From NCBI GenBank assembly GCA_025361765.1, contig JANYJS010000027.1:1-64000 (forward strand): 64,000 nucleotides of DNA, read 5' to 3'. Numbering within the stretch: position 1 is the stretch's first letter; every line of letters begins with the position of its first letter. Origin of the DNA: Bacillota bacterium. Lineage in GTDB: Bacteria; Bacillota; Clostridia; Peptostreptococcales; Anaerovoracaceae. A model generated the notes under the pieces. It was not told the origin of the DNA and ran no database searches. It worked only from the letters and a program-made list of their open reading frames with translations. This document shows positions 1 through 8,317 of the stretch, piece after piece. The position numbers were made by a program, and so were the translations under genes.

Positions 1-711
1 TTTAATAAAGCCAACTTTTTTGCCGATTTTTTCAGCGGACATCCAAATATGGCACAGACAAATACCAATGTCGATCTGGTTCATCTTATTATAAATAAAA
101 AGCTTTAAGGGGTTTAGCCGAAGTCGATTAAACTGTATAGCCTCCGCTGTCCCGGAAAAAAACCAAGGCTGGCTGTTTGTTGCCGAAGGAGCCAGCCTCC
201 CGGCTTCTAAAATGGCTGTCAACTCAAGATTTTCTTTAAGACCTTCTAAATTCGTCATCTCATCTAGGGATTTTCGTTTGAATTCTGCTAAGCTGGTTCT
301 ATAAAGCGGTTCCGCCGGAAGACCGAAGGCAAGAACAATAATGAACTCCATTCCATTCTCTAAAGCGAATTCCTTGTTGGGTTTTGTCATGCCAAGCCAG
401 CAAGCGCCAATGCCATTTTTGGCTAGAAATAAGTCAATCTGTTGAAGCATAAAGCCTGCATTCATGAGATAGTCTCCCTTAGGTTCTGAGCAAACTGCCA
501 CATAGTGAGGGGCTTTAATTGAGAAGAGTCCACCTTTCGCCGCATCCTCATCAATGACTGTAAATTGGGTTTTTATGGCATTATCAAGGGGTTTAATTCC
601 CTGAATAAACAAACGGATCTCTTCAAGCTTTTCTGATTCTATCCCCTTCATATCATACTTTCTGATAGATTTTCTCTTAAAAATCATATCGTATAAGTTA
701 TCGTTTTGCAT
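1..711 (-). CDS. Nitroreductase family protein (TM1586-like), 3' end outside window
   Basis: The frame runs open from an ATG at 711 to the window edge (237 codons), so the C-terminus is missing. It begins MQNDNLYDMIFKRKSIRKYD, the usual opening of flavin nitroreductases, where an RKS.RKYD segment helps bind FMN. A second half contains LEAGRLAPSATNSQPWFF, the typical LAPS..N.QPW nitroreductase motif. Two related halves in one chain fit the TM1586-type nitroreductase family (PF14512). A ribosome-binding site AGAAAGGA lies just upstream of the ATG. The expected role is an FMN-dependent NAD(P)H oxidoreductase of unknown physiological substrate. Family assignment is fairly sure; substrate is not known. 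Confidence 0.8.
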   Translation of the reverse strand, partial: MQNDNLYDMIFKRKSIRKYDMKGIESEKLEEIRLFIQGIKPLDNAIKTQFTVIDEDAAKGGLFSIKAPHYVAVCSEPKGDYLMNAGFMLQQIDLFLAKNGIGACWLGMTKPNKEFALENGMEFIIVLAFGLPAEPLYRTSLAEFKRKSLDEMTNLEGLKENLELTAILEAGRLAPSATNSQPWFFSGTAEAIQFNRLRLNPLKLFIYNKMNQIDIGICLCHIWMSAEKIGKKVGFIK

Positions 712-727
712 ATCAATTTTCCTTTCT

Positions 728-2596
728 TCACTTTCTATCCTGCACTAAAACAATAGCCAGGATTCTGGCCACTATAACCAGCATATCAATTTCATCTTTT
801 ACCCAAAATCTTTTATTGCTGCACTCTTCAAAACCAATAAATCCTGCGAACTCTCCATTGTTTAGAATAGCACATTCAATGAGAGAGTGAACCCGGTTTG
901 TTTCCTGACCTTTATAGACGGTGTCCGGAAGATTAGCGGTATCTTCGCAGTAAAAAATACCTTCTTCGTTGAAATTATGCTTATAAGTGGAGAGTTCCTC
1001 CATTTTGGTCACCTTAAAGCTGTCAATGTCTGAGATAATCCCTTCGTTGCACCATTCATAAGTATAATGGAACTGATCTTCAAATAATTCAAAAATATAG
1101 ACCCTGCTGACATCATAGAACCTTCCGATGATCTCCATGATCAGATTGATGGATTTTTTTATGTCGCGAGATTCATAGAGTATTTGAAAAATATCCCTAG
1201 TAATAGTTTCTTTGGAGTGCTTGGCCGTTTTAATCAAAAGTGGATCATCTTGCTTTCTAGGTTGAAAGTAGTCTTCTTTTTTAACGTTGGTTAAGAACCT
1301 TTCTCTCTCGAAATTATCATCATAGAAATTGTAGGCATTTTTGCCTTTGTCTTTGACACCATATAAGGCTTTGTCTGCTTTCTGGAAGAGTTCACGATAG
1401 GTCGTGCCATCAGCAGGATATCTCACGATGCCCATGCTCCCGGAAATTTTGTTCACTGATTGCATGGTCGAAGAGATGGCATCAAATATGTCAATAAGGG
1501 CGTCGGCCTTTTCTATAATCAAATTGTTGTATTTAATATTTTTAAGCAGAATCAAAAACTCATCTCCGCCAATTCTGCCCACGATATCTGTATTTCTAAA
1601 TAAGTTCTGAATTCTCTTTGATAATTCAGTCAATACTGCATCCCCATAAAGATGTCCCGCCTGATCGTTGATCAGCTTAAAATCATCGATATCGATAATA
1701 AATAAACCATGCTCACTATCTTTCCCATCACCGGAAAGATAATCAACAATCAACTTCTCAGTAACATTTTTTCTAAGGAGCCCAGTAAGCCCATCCTTTT
1801 GAGATTCACTTATAATATCAAGCTCTTTTCTCTTAATCCCATCTATGTCGGCAATTTTTCCAATAATACTTCTATTGCGTTCATCCCCAGTATTTTGAAT
1901 GGAATTTTGCATCCAGATGTACTTTCCTTCTTTATTCAGCACCCGGGTTTCACACGTGGCTTTGTAATCGCCTCCAGCAGAAGCGCTTCTAAGTCTTTCC
2001 GGTGCAAAGGACAAGTTAAACTCGACCAATTCCTCTGGATGCATCAGTTCCGACACCATCATAAAGGCTTCTGTGTATTTTTTTGGTGCTGACTTACCAA
2101 AAAACTCATTCCATCGATCATTGGAGGTTGTAAAATCATCCGTTGCAATATCAACTTTAAAGATCAAATCCTGTGAGACCGACAAAGAAAATTGGTAATG
2201 CGCCTCTTTCTCGTTAAATTCATCTAGGACCTTTGCCAGATTCTCCTTGTCATGTTCTAAGGTCTCAATTAAGCTATTTAAGTTCGAGGCAAGCCCTCCA
2301 ATTTCGTTATTCTTTGCGTAATAGAGCCTCGCTTTATAATCTCCATCCTTAGCCCGTTTAACGACCTCCATCAGTTGGACAGCAGGGCTGACAATCTGTT
2401 TGTATAGTGCTATGCTGACTATGATACTTGATAAGAGCATCGTACTCATAAAAACCAGGAAAATCATCATTTTCCCATATAAAGAAGCGCTTGAGGCTGC
2501 CTCCGGCAATACCGAACTTATAAAAAACAAAATAACCATGCTTTGCGCAAAAGGAAAAAATATCAGTAACCCAAAGAACGCGGTTCTAAGCTTCAT
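728..2596 (-). CDS. Membrane diguanylate cyclase: HAMP-PAS-GGDEF-GAF
   Basis: A protein of about 622 residues. The N-terminus has two hydrophobic segments (about residues 5-30 and 40-65), followed by a HAMP-like linker, a PAS domain (about 130-250), a GGDEF domain (about 270-440) and a C-terminal GAF-like domain (about 470-620). The active-site motif GGDEF is intact, so c-di-GMP synthesis is expected. RNTD lies exactly five residues upstream of GGDEF and matches the RxxD inhibitory I-site, implying product feedback. The ATG at 2596 is preferred because AAGGAG sits six bases upstream; a GTG at 2638 would add 14 residues but lacks a good site. The ligands of the sensor domains are unknown. Confidence 0.9.
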   Translation of the reverse strand: MKLRTAFFGLLIFFPFAQSMVILFFISSVLPEAASSASLYGKMMIFLVFMSTMLLSSIIVSIALYKQIVSPAVQLMEVVKRAKDGDYKARLYYAKNNEIGGLASNLNSLIETLEHDKENLAKVLDEFNEKEAHYQFSLSVSQDLIFKVDIATDDFTTSNDRWNEFFGKSAPKKYTEAFMMVSELMHPEELVEFNLSFAPERLRSASAGGDYKATCETRVLNKEGKYIWMQNSIQNTGDERNRSIIGKIADIDGIKRKELDIISESQKDGLTGLLRKNVTEKLIVDYLSGDGKDSEHGLFIIDIDDFKLINDQAGHLYGDAVLTELSKRIQNLFRNTDIVGRIGGDEFLILLKNIKYNNLIIEKADALIDIFDAISSTMQSVNKISGSMGIVRYPADGTTYRELFQKADKALYGVKDKGKNAYNFYDDNFERERFLTNVKKEDYFQPRKQDDPLLIKTAKHSKETITRDIFQILYESRDIKKSINLIMEIIGRFYDVSRVYIFELFEDQFHYTYEWCNEGIISDIDSFKVTKMEELSTYKHNFNEEGIFYCEDTANLPDTVYKGQETNRVHSLIECAILNNGEFAGFIGFEECSNKRFWVKDEIDMLVIVARILAIVLVQDRK

Positions 2597-2685
2597 GTCA
2601 AGTCTCCTTAAAGTAATCATTCCTAGATGAAAGTGCACTTATACGCATCATTTTATATGTCGTAAATACTAAAGTCAACAAACCT

Positions 2686-3333
2686 TTACACCATTTCAAA
2701 GACGCTTTCATAGGCGTATAATTTTCGATTTCCAATTTCCCAAAGATAAAGCGAAGCAAGGGTTTTATTTGGCGAATAGCGATTCGCAATGCTTTGAAAA
2801 TCCTCTTTAGTTAGTGTCCCAGGTCGGCTGTATAGCCATGAAATGCCTTTTCTGATGCCTAGATCTCCGAAACTCAGAACATCTTTTTTGCCAAGAGAGA
2901 AAATGAGAAACATCTCAACTGTCCAGGGCCCTATACCTTTAATGGCCATAAGCTCCTCCGCGATGGCGGTATCATCCTTGTCGTAAAAATCCGACAAGAC
3001 TAGCTTCCCCGACAATACCGCCTCAGACAGGTCTTTGATGAAAGCGATTTTATTGTTGGAGAGGCCTATTTCTCTAAATAAGGCATGGGGAAGTGCCTCG
3101 ATAGATTCGGGGCTCAAATCCGGGATCGCCCGAGTAAATTTTAAAAAGATGGCCTCTGCCGCTTTGTTTGATAATTGCTGGGAGACGATACAACTAATCA
3201 GTGATCTGAATAAATCTGGAGAATATTGTCTTTCGAGCTTCCCGATGCTTTCAATTAGTCGTTTCATATTTGGATCAGCATTTTTCAGCTGGGAATACTC
3301 ATCATCGGTAAAAACAAATTCTTTATAAATCAT
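2686..3333 (-). CDS. DNA-3-methyladenine glycosylase, AlkA-like HhH-GPD family
   Basis: About 215 residues. It shows the helix-hairpin-helix signature LMAIKGIGPWTVEMFLIFSL followed by a conserved aspartate in FGDLGIRKG, the catalytic Asp region of HhH-GPD base-excision glycosylases. SCIVSQQLSNKAA is the N-terminal motif of the AlkA/MpgII group. There is no iron-sulfur cluster loop after the HhH, which argues against endonuclease III. The likely function is removal of alkylated bases. The start is uncertain: ATG at 3333 is given, while a TTG at 3342 has the better placed GGGGT. It lies downstream of the amr genes, separated by a short triple repeat. Confidence 0.85.
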   Translation of the reverse strand: MIYKEFVFTDDEYSQLKNADPNMKRLIESIGKLERQYSPDLFRSLISCIVSQQLSNKAAEAIFLKFTRAIPDLSPESIEALPHALFREIGLSNNKIAFIKDLSEAVLSGKLVLSDFYDKDDTAIAEELMAIKGIGPWTVEMFLIFSLGKKDVLSFGDLGIRKGISWLYSRPGTLTKEDFQSIANRYSPNKTLASLYLWEIGNRKLYAYESVFEMV

Positions 3334-3359
3334 AGCGCTCAAATTACCCCATATTCAAA

Positions 3360-3437
3360 AGTTCTTTACATAGATTTAGTTCAAATGTCCTCTACATAAA
3401 TAAATCTCAAGTGTTCCCTTCATAGACATAGTTCAAA
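3360..3437. repeat. Three 26-bp imperfect tandem copies over the 3' end of amrS
   Basis: Contiguous units at 3360-3385, 3386-3411 and 3412-3437. On the minus strand each starts YTTGA and carries TCTATG or TTTATG in the middle and GAACA-like bases at the end. Unit 3412-3437 codes for the last residues of the radical SAM protein, and the stop codon at 3407-3409 lies in the next unit. The copies have diverged (about 70% alike by eye), so this is older than the near-identical repeats at 19.4 and 62.4 kb. Confidence 0.8.
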
Positions 3438-4276
3438 TTCAGTCTTGCGCATTCGCAAAGACCCAATATAGTATTGGTTGGCGTCGGCTCTTTGGCCATC
3501 AACTTATACCTCGGAAAAAAGCGAGAAATATGAAGCGGCATATCGGGACTAATGGTTGAAATCCATTTTGAGAGCTCCGCCATCTCTGCAAGGCTGTCGT
3601 TTTCTCCAGGGATAATTAGGGTCGTTATTTCAATATGACATAATTTAGCGGAAATTTCTATTGTGTTTTTAACTGGGGATAGCTGTCCGCCAATTTTTCT
3701 ATAAAAAAGCGGCGAAAAGCTTTTTAGATCAATATTCATGGCGTCTATGTAAGGCATCAAAGCCAAAAGAGGTTTTTCACAGATATAGCCATTGGTCACT
3801 AAAACAGTTTTAAGACTATGTTCCTTGGCTAATTTGCAGCAATCAAGAACATATTCATAACCAATCAGAGGTTCATTATAGGTAAACGCCAAGCCAATAT
3901 TCCCTTCCGGCTTTAAATCAATGGCTTTTTCAACAAGTTGTTGCGGCGAAATGAATTGAGTTTCCAAGGTTTCCGGGCTACCAAATGAAATGCTATGATT
4001 CTGACAAAAGCTGCAGCGAAAGTTGCAACCATAGCTTCCCACAGACAATATCCGGGTTCCCGGAAAAAACCGCATCAAAGGTTTTTTTTCGATTGGGTCT
4101 AGGGCCATACTGGTGATCTTTCCATAGCTTTGGGCATAAAGGATGCCTTCACTGTTTTGTCTGACTTGGCAGAGCCCAATGCCACCATCCGGTATATAGC
4201 ATAAATGGGGGCACAGCAGGCAGCGAACTTTCTTGTCTATGTTTTCTGGTTTTTTATAGTAAAGCGCTTCCTTCAA
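3407..4276 (-). CDS. amrS: AmmeMemoRadiSam system radical SAM enzyme
   Basis: 289 residues. The radical SAM cluster motif C-x3-C-x2-C is seen in GCNFRCSFCQNHSIS (about residue 85). An additional N-terminal Cys set (CLLCPHLC..) is typical of AmrS and of pyruvate formate-lyase-activase-like proteins. The start codon overlaps the stop of the MEMO1-AMMECR1 gene upstream by four bases, so the two are translationally coupled. The AmmeMemoRadiSam trio is widely conserved, but its substrate has not been established. The 3' end of the gene lies in a 26-bp triplicated sequence. Confidence 0.93.
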   Translation of the reverse strand: MKEALYYKKPENIDKKVRCLLCPHLCYIPDGGIGLCQVRQNSEGILYAQSYGKITSMALDPIEKKPLMRFFPGTRILSVGSYGCNFRCSFCQNHSISFGSPETLETQFISPQQLVEKAIDLKPEGNIGLAFTYNEPLIGYEYVLDCCKLAKEHSLKTVLVTNGYICEKPLLALMPYIDAMNIDLKSFSPLFYRKIGGQLSPVKNTIEISAKLCHIEITTLIIPGENDSLAEMAELSKWISTISPDMPLHISRFFPRYKLMAKEPTPTNTILGLCECARLNLNYVYEGNT

Positions 4277-5706
4277 TGGTGTCTCACCACCTCAAACCGT
4301 TCCATCTTATAATCTGCATCCGCAGGTATTCCGGCCTTTTGAAGCGCTATGGAGACCTGCTCATCAATGCTGGTCACGTTTTCAAGATTTGGCAGCAGCA
4401 GCCCCCTCTTTCGGCCACTTGTCACAATGACGCCATATCGCAGAACATCCAGCTCATCTTTTGTTTGAATGGGTTCGGGCGGGCTAAGCACGTCGACGCT
4501 ATAAACCAAATCCGGCAGTTCTTCTTTGGCAACAGGGGAAAACCTCAGATCAGATGCCCCTGAACTAACCGCATTTTTGATAATTTCCTCTGCTATTGAA
4601 GCCTCAACTGGCTCTATAGTACCTATGCAACCCCTTAGCCTGCCGTGTTTTTTTATCGTCACAAAAACGCCTGCACGTCTATTAAAGAGTTCGTCGCTGT
4701 GTTTTATTCGAAACTGGACGGACTGATTGATCAGGAACCCATCAATCAGATCTTTTGTCAGGTTTATGGTACCGTGCTCCATCACAAAAGTCTCAAGGGA
4801 GAGACGCGCAAGCCTTACATAGGCATCCTCCCCATTCTTGATTTGGTCTAGTCTATTTTTTTCCAGATTCTTAACCTGTATGCCAAAGTCCCTGCTCTGA
4901 TCAACGCCTATAGGTTTAAAAGCGCAAACAGCATAGCCTACTCCAAAGGGCCCTTCATAGGACAGCAGTTCGGCCTCTACACCTAACTGATCAAGCGCAC
5001 CTGCCATTATAACGAAGGGATGAAGCCCGCATTCTCCTGCGGAGCATAGAAATTCTTCATCCATAATAAGGAATGTTAAAAAGTCTCCTTTTGCCATTGC
5101 TTTGGTTATTTGTTCGTCGAATATAGGGCCCTCTTTTGCATAGGTGTAGGGACCATCAGAAGTCAACTTATGGGATAGGTCCCCACTGGCAATAATAACA
5201 ACTTTTCTGTCAAGCTCGAAGGCGACTTGCTTTAAGCAACGCCCGAGAGCATAATGCTCATCTCGAGAAAGTCCGGATGATGATATGCGTACAAGCTTAT
5301 AATCCTTGAGATGATGTTCTATGAAAAATAGAGGTACTATAGTCCCATGATCCAGCCTCTTATCTTTTTCTCCAATGGTTCCAGCAGATATACCCGATGA
5401 AGATGCTACGAAGGACAGTGCGGAAACAAATTCCTCATCATAATCAACTTTTATGGATACCTCTGGAGCGCCAAATTGGGCTAAATTTCCCTGCCCGCTT
5501 TTCCCCGGAGATATGTGCATGTAGTCTGAGTACATAACCCCATGAGGCGTTAGTACAACTATGGTCTCCGGTTTTAATTCAGCAATTCTGCGGGATATTT
5601 CTTCATACGCATCAATGGTTTTTTGAATGTCCTTCTCCCTGCCATCACCCACCGCAGGAATAATCACTGGTGGATGGGGTACAATATAGGTTGCAAGAAT
5701 TGGCAT
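4273..5706 (-). CDS. AmmeMemoRadiSam system protein B/A fusion (MEMO1 + AMMECR1)
   Basis: About 477 residues. The N-terminal part (about 1-270) is MEMO1-like, related to class III extradiol dioxygenases, with the opening PILATYIVPHPPVIIPAVG, LTPHGVMYSDY, HGTIVPLFF and IASGDLSHKLT. The C-terminal part (about 295-475) is AMMECR1-like, with GVFVTIKKHGRLRGCIGTIE and the end GIPADADYKMERFEV. The ATG at 5706 is chosen because AGGTGATC precedes it; the frame extends upstream without another good site. It is followed by amrS with a four-base overlap. The fused arrangement puts all three components of the system in two genes. Biochemical role unknown. Confidence 0.93.
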   Translation of the reverse strand: MPILATYIVPHPPVIIPAVGDGREKDIQKTIDAYEEISRRIAELKPETIVVLTPHGVMYSDYMHISPGKSGQGNLAQFGAPEVSIKVDYDEEFVSALSFVASSSGISAGTIGEKDKRLDHGTIVPLFFIEHHLKDYKLVRISSSGLSRDEHYALGRCLKQVAFELDRKVVIIASGDLSHKLTSDGPYTYAKEGPIFDEQITKAMAKGDFLTFLIMDEEFLCSAGECGLHPFVIMAGALDQLGVEAELLSYEGPFGVGYAVCAFKPIGVDQSRDFGIQVKNLEKNRLDQIKNGEDAYVRLARLSLETFVMEHGTINLTKDLIDGFLINQSVQFRIKHSDELFNRRAGVFVTIKKHGRLRGCIGTIEPVEASIAEEIIKNAVSSGASDLRFSPVAKEELPDLVYSVDVLSPPEPIQTKDELDVLRYGVIVTSGRKRGLLLPNLENVTSIDEQVSIALQKAGIPADADYKMERFEVVRHH

Positions 5707-5808
5707 TTTGATCACCTCACTTTCTTTCATTATATACTTCCCTATTTCATTTGTGATAAAAATAGTTATTCCTGCCACTAAAAAGCCAGCAACTATAAAT
5801 GATGCTTC

Positions 5809-5870
5809 GTGAAATTTAACTGTGAAATTTATATTGAAATTTATATTGAAATTTATTTGAAATTTATATT
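5809..5870. repeat. AT-rich 12-bp tandem repeat in the amr/hydrolase intergenic region
   Basis: The unit TGAAATTTATAT occurs at 5823-5834, 5835-5846, shortened by one base at 5847-5857, and at 5858-5869, with a partial copy at 5809-5820. It sits in the 297-bp divergent intergenic region between the MEMO1 fusion and the plus-strand hydrolase, immediately upstream of a possible promoter. It might act as an AT-rich UP element or be neutral slippage. Confidence 0.8.
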
Positions 5871-5892
5871 AACTAGACCTTAAAATTAGTTA

Positions 5893-5921
5893 TAGGCAAA
5901 TCCCAATAGATTTGTTATAAT
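5893..5921 (+). promoter_or_regulatory. Possible promoter of the isochorismatase-like gene
   Basis: A perfect -10 TATAAT at 5916-5921 lies about 80 bases upstream of the gene. The -35 position 17 bases upstream (5893-5898, TAGGCA) is poor, so the call rests on the -10 and on the AT-rich sequence above it. Confidence 0.4.
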
Positions 5922-6003
5922 GTACAAAAATACTGGCACAATAACGATCGGAATGCATTAGGGAAATAGATGGTGTGAACCATTCTATTAAATTTAAGGG
6001 GAA

Positions 6004-6573
6004 GTGTTTAATTTGGACGGATTCACTAAGGATGATACAACTATTTTTTCCATCGATATGAATAATGGTTTTGCCAAGGCTGGCAAACTATATAGCAAAA
6101 GAGTCGAGGCTTTAATTGGCCCAACCGTAGAGTTTTTTAAGCTTGCCAAGGCTTCCGGCATAAAAATTATCGGCATTACCGATAAACATAATGCTGACTC
6201 TCTGGAATTTGATTCTTTTCCTGTTCACTGTATCGCAAATACCAGTGAATGTGAGATTGTTGATGAACTTAAAGGATTTATGGATATGATCGTGACAAAA
6301 AATTCAACCAACTGTTTTTTTGCCTTTGAACCCGATTATAAAAGCGGTCATAAATACATCATCACCGGCTGCTGCACTGATATTTGCATCTATCAATTTG
6401 CCACCACACTGAAAGCATATTTGAATCAACACAACATCATTTCAAGGGTCATTGTCCCGGAAAATCTGGTTGATACCTTCGACACGCCGAGTCACCCAGC
6501 AGAGAGCATAAATCACACTTTTTTAGCCAGCATGAAGAGCAATGGCATTCAAGTCTACCCTAAAATAGTTTAA
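6004..6573 (+). CDS. Isochorismatase-superfamily cysteine hydrolase (nicotinamidase-like)
   Basis: 189 residues as drawn. The catalytic triad of the superfamily can be placed: Asp18 in FSIDMNNGF, Lys99 in MIVTKNSTN and Cys128 in TGCCTDICI. Members hydrolyse amides such as nicotinamide; the exact substrate cannot be read from the sequence, though the NAD salvage enzyme PncA is a reasonable possibility. The start is unclear: GTG at 6004 has AAGGGG only two bases upstream, whereas TTG at 6013 has the same site at a more normal distance. It stands alone on the plus strand between two minus-strand operons. Confidence 0.85.
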   Translation: MFNLDGFTKDDTTIFSIDMNNGFAKAGKLYSKRVEALIGPTVEFFKLAKASGIKIIGITDKHNADSLEFDSFPVHCIANTSECEIVDELKGFMDMIVTKNSTNCFFAFEPDYKSGHKYIITGCCTDICIYQFATTLKAYLNQHNIISRVIVPENLVDTFDTPSHPAESINHTFLASMKSNGIQVYPKIV

Positions 6574-6598
6574 ATTTCGTCGAGGATTCTGTTAATTA

Positions 6599-7756
6599 TT
6601 ACACTTTTGTTTGTGCAGCCTTTCTTGAATAGTTTTTCAAGTAGTTGGCTCTCATCAAATGACATTCAACGAGATTGATTGCAGAAAATGAACCGGTTAA
6701 TAAAGAGATGTTCAAGGCCTTGCATGCTTTTTCCATAATCAGTTGCACTGCCTCGGCATCTTTTTTTGTGGCGCCGCAGCACAAAGCTCCACGATCTTTT
6801 ATAAGCAGACCATGGCGGCCTTTTAAAGCAGCAATGATCGCTTTGCTGGATCTGGCCGCATCATTCGGGTTCCACTCAGCAGTTTTTAATGATGTCCCTT
6901 GAATCTGAGCCATATCATCAAGAATGGGCTTCCAAGTACCGCCTTTGGTAGCGAGCCTTAATATTTCAGGGCTTTTCACATATTCTATAAAGTTGATATC
7001 TTTTCGGCTATTATAGATATCTTCATGCATTTGCCGCTCCGCATTAAGCGCTGGGCTTTCTGTTCCTGCCTCAAGGCGCTGACATCCAAGGCTTTCTGTT
7101 CTTGCCTCAAAGAGCTGACATCCAGGTCCTGTTCTTTCACTGCTGTGCATCTTTAATTCAGGCGCTACCGCAGGATCCATATCAGATTTTGTCCTTATAT
7201 GTAAAATCAAATTTTCACAGATGTTTTCTAAATCCAAGGCTAGGAAAAATGCATCTTCGGTATCTTTTCCCATGCAAAGAACGCCATGATTTCTCATAAT
7301 GATGGCTTTGCTCAAGTTGTTTTCAAGTACAGTTGTTATGCCTTTGCAAAGTTTTTTAGATCCTGGAAGGCCGTAATCTGCAAAAGTGAGATTCATCCCC
7401 TCAGAATCCTTCGTCTTTGGATTCTCATTGAGATTAGAGATGGTGCTGATTACGGATGCGTTCAACTGATGAGTATGAATGACAAAGTTGATATCTTTTC
7501 TGATTCGGTAGACAGCCGCGTGAATACGGCTCTCCGAAGAGGGCTCAATATCTCCAACATGCTTTAAATCCTTCATTTTTACAAGCACAATATCCCCTGG
7601 CGTTAAATTGCAGTAATCTCTTCCGCTGGGCGTTATAGCGAAAAATTCATCATTGATGCGGCAGCTGACATTCCCCCAGGTTCTGGCAATTAGCCCTGAT
7701 TCCACCAGCCTTATGCCCGCATCTACCACACTTTGTCTGAAGGCTTCAAATTCCAA
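6599..7756 (-). CDS. Class II aldolase/adducin family protein with a degenerate second domain
   Basis: 385 residues. The first domain (about 1-195) looks like an intact class II aldolase: TWGNVSCRI, ITPSGRDY, the metal-binding HTH of VIHTHQLNA and the later His of MRNHGVLCMG. A linker with a duplicated segment follows, then a second, shorter domain (about 240-375) that resembles the aldolase fold but has KDRGALCCG in place of the RNHG motif, so one metal ligand is absent. This suggests one catalytic and one degenerate unit. Relatives act on fuculose- or ribulose-phosphate-type sugars or methylthioribulose phosphate; the substrate here is unknown. Confidence 0.8.
   Translation of the reverse strand: MEFEAFRQSVVDAGIRLVESGLIARTWGNVSCRINDEFFAITPSGRDYCNLTPGDIVLVKMKDLKHVGDIEPSSESRIHAAVYRIRKDINFVIHTHQLNASVISTISNLNENPKTKDSEGMNLTFADYGLPGSKKLCKGITTVLENNLSKAIIMRNHGVLCMGKDTEDAFFLALDLENICENLILHIRTKSDMDPAVAPELKMHSSERTGPGCQLFEARTESLGCQRLEAGTESPALNAERQMHEDIYNSRKDINFIEYVKSPEILRLATKGGTWKPILDDMAQIQGTSLKTAEWNPNDAARSSKAIIAALKGRHGLLIKDRGALCCGATKKDAEAVQLIMEKACKALNISLLTGSFSAINLVECHLMRANYLKNYSRKAAQTKV
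7054..7125. repeat. Two 36-bp in-frame tandem copies in the aldolase linker
   Basis: Units at 7054-7089 and 7090-7125 are nearly identical and multiples of three, giving CQLFEARTESLG and CQRLEAGTESPA one after the other in the protein. The duplication lengthens the linker between the intact and degenerate domains without breaking the frame. Confidence 0.85.
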
Positions 7757-7833
7757 ACCTTTTACTCCTATTAATGTATCTATTCAGAATTACCGATTTT
7801 CAGCCTATTATATCATAGAAAAATCCTTATTCT

Positions 7834-7862
7834 ACAGTATATTTTTTCAGATGTGTTATAAT
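7834..7862 (+). promoter_or_regulatory. Extended -10 promoter of the desulfoferrodoxin operon
   Basis: TGTTATAAT at 7854-7862 is a perfect -10 with the TGn extension. The -35 region (around 7834-7839) is weak, as is common for extended -10 promoters. It lies about 50 bases before the desulfoferrodoxin start. Confidence 0.55.
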
Positions 7863-7913
7863 TAAAAAGACAACTAATCGTATATCTCATTTGTGAAAGT
7901 AGAGGTGATTCAA

Positions 7914-8297
7914 ATGTCCTGTGAAAAAAAGTTTTATAAGTGTGGCGTTTGCGGCAACATAGTTGACCTGATTCACGAAGGCGGCGGTACTCTCGTATGC
8001 TGTGGCCAGAATATGAATCTGCTGATCCCTAATACTACAGAAGCAGCCACCGAAAAACACATTCCAGTCGTTACAGTGGAAGGCACTCAGGCCGTTGTTA
8101 AAATTGGTAGCGTTCCTCATCCCATGCTGGCCGAGCATTATATCCAGTGGATTTATGTTTGTTGTGGCAACAAAGCAAAGATGGTCAATTTAAATCCTGG
8201 CGACGCACCAGAAGCCACATTCTGTGTTGAGGATTCGGAAGATCGAATAGCTTATGCTTATTGCAACATCCATGGTCTTTGGTCCGCAAAATTCTAA
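7914..8297 (+). CDS. dfx: Desulfoferrodoxin (superoxide reductase, two-iron type)
   Basis: 127 residues. The N-terminal desulforedoxin-like domain has C10-x2-C13 and the adjacent pair C29-C30, which bind the rubredoxin-type iron. The C-terminal superoxide reductase domain supplies His49 (EKHIP), His69 (VPHPM), His75 (EHYIQW), Cys117 and His120 (CNIHGLW), the square-pyramidal Fe(His)4Cys centre. It reduces superoxide to peroxide without making oxygen, as expected of an anaerobe. The ATG at 7914 is chosen over a GTG at 7893 because AGAGGTGA lies just before it. It is followed 20 bases later by an NDP kinase gene, probably in one transcript. Confidence 0.96.
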   Translation: MSCEKKFYKCGVCGNIVDLIHEGGGTLVCCGQNMNLLIPNTTEAATEKHIPVVTVEGTQAVVKIGSVPHPMLAEHYIQWIYVCCGNKAKMVNLNPGDAPEATFCVEDSEDRIAYAYCNIHGLWSAKF

Positions 8298-8317
8298 TAA
8301 ATAATTGAGGTTTTTTT

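Noticed and set aside
2597-2638. Longer start (GTG at 2638) for the diguanylate cyclase
   Set aside because: The ATG at 2596 has a strong AAGGAG at the right distance, while the GTG has none.
3360-3437. Repeats near amrS considered as a small CRISPR array
   Set aside because: The units are contiguous without spacers, are imperfect and overlap a coding end. No cas genes are present.
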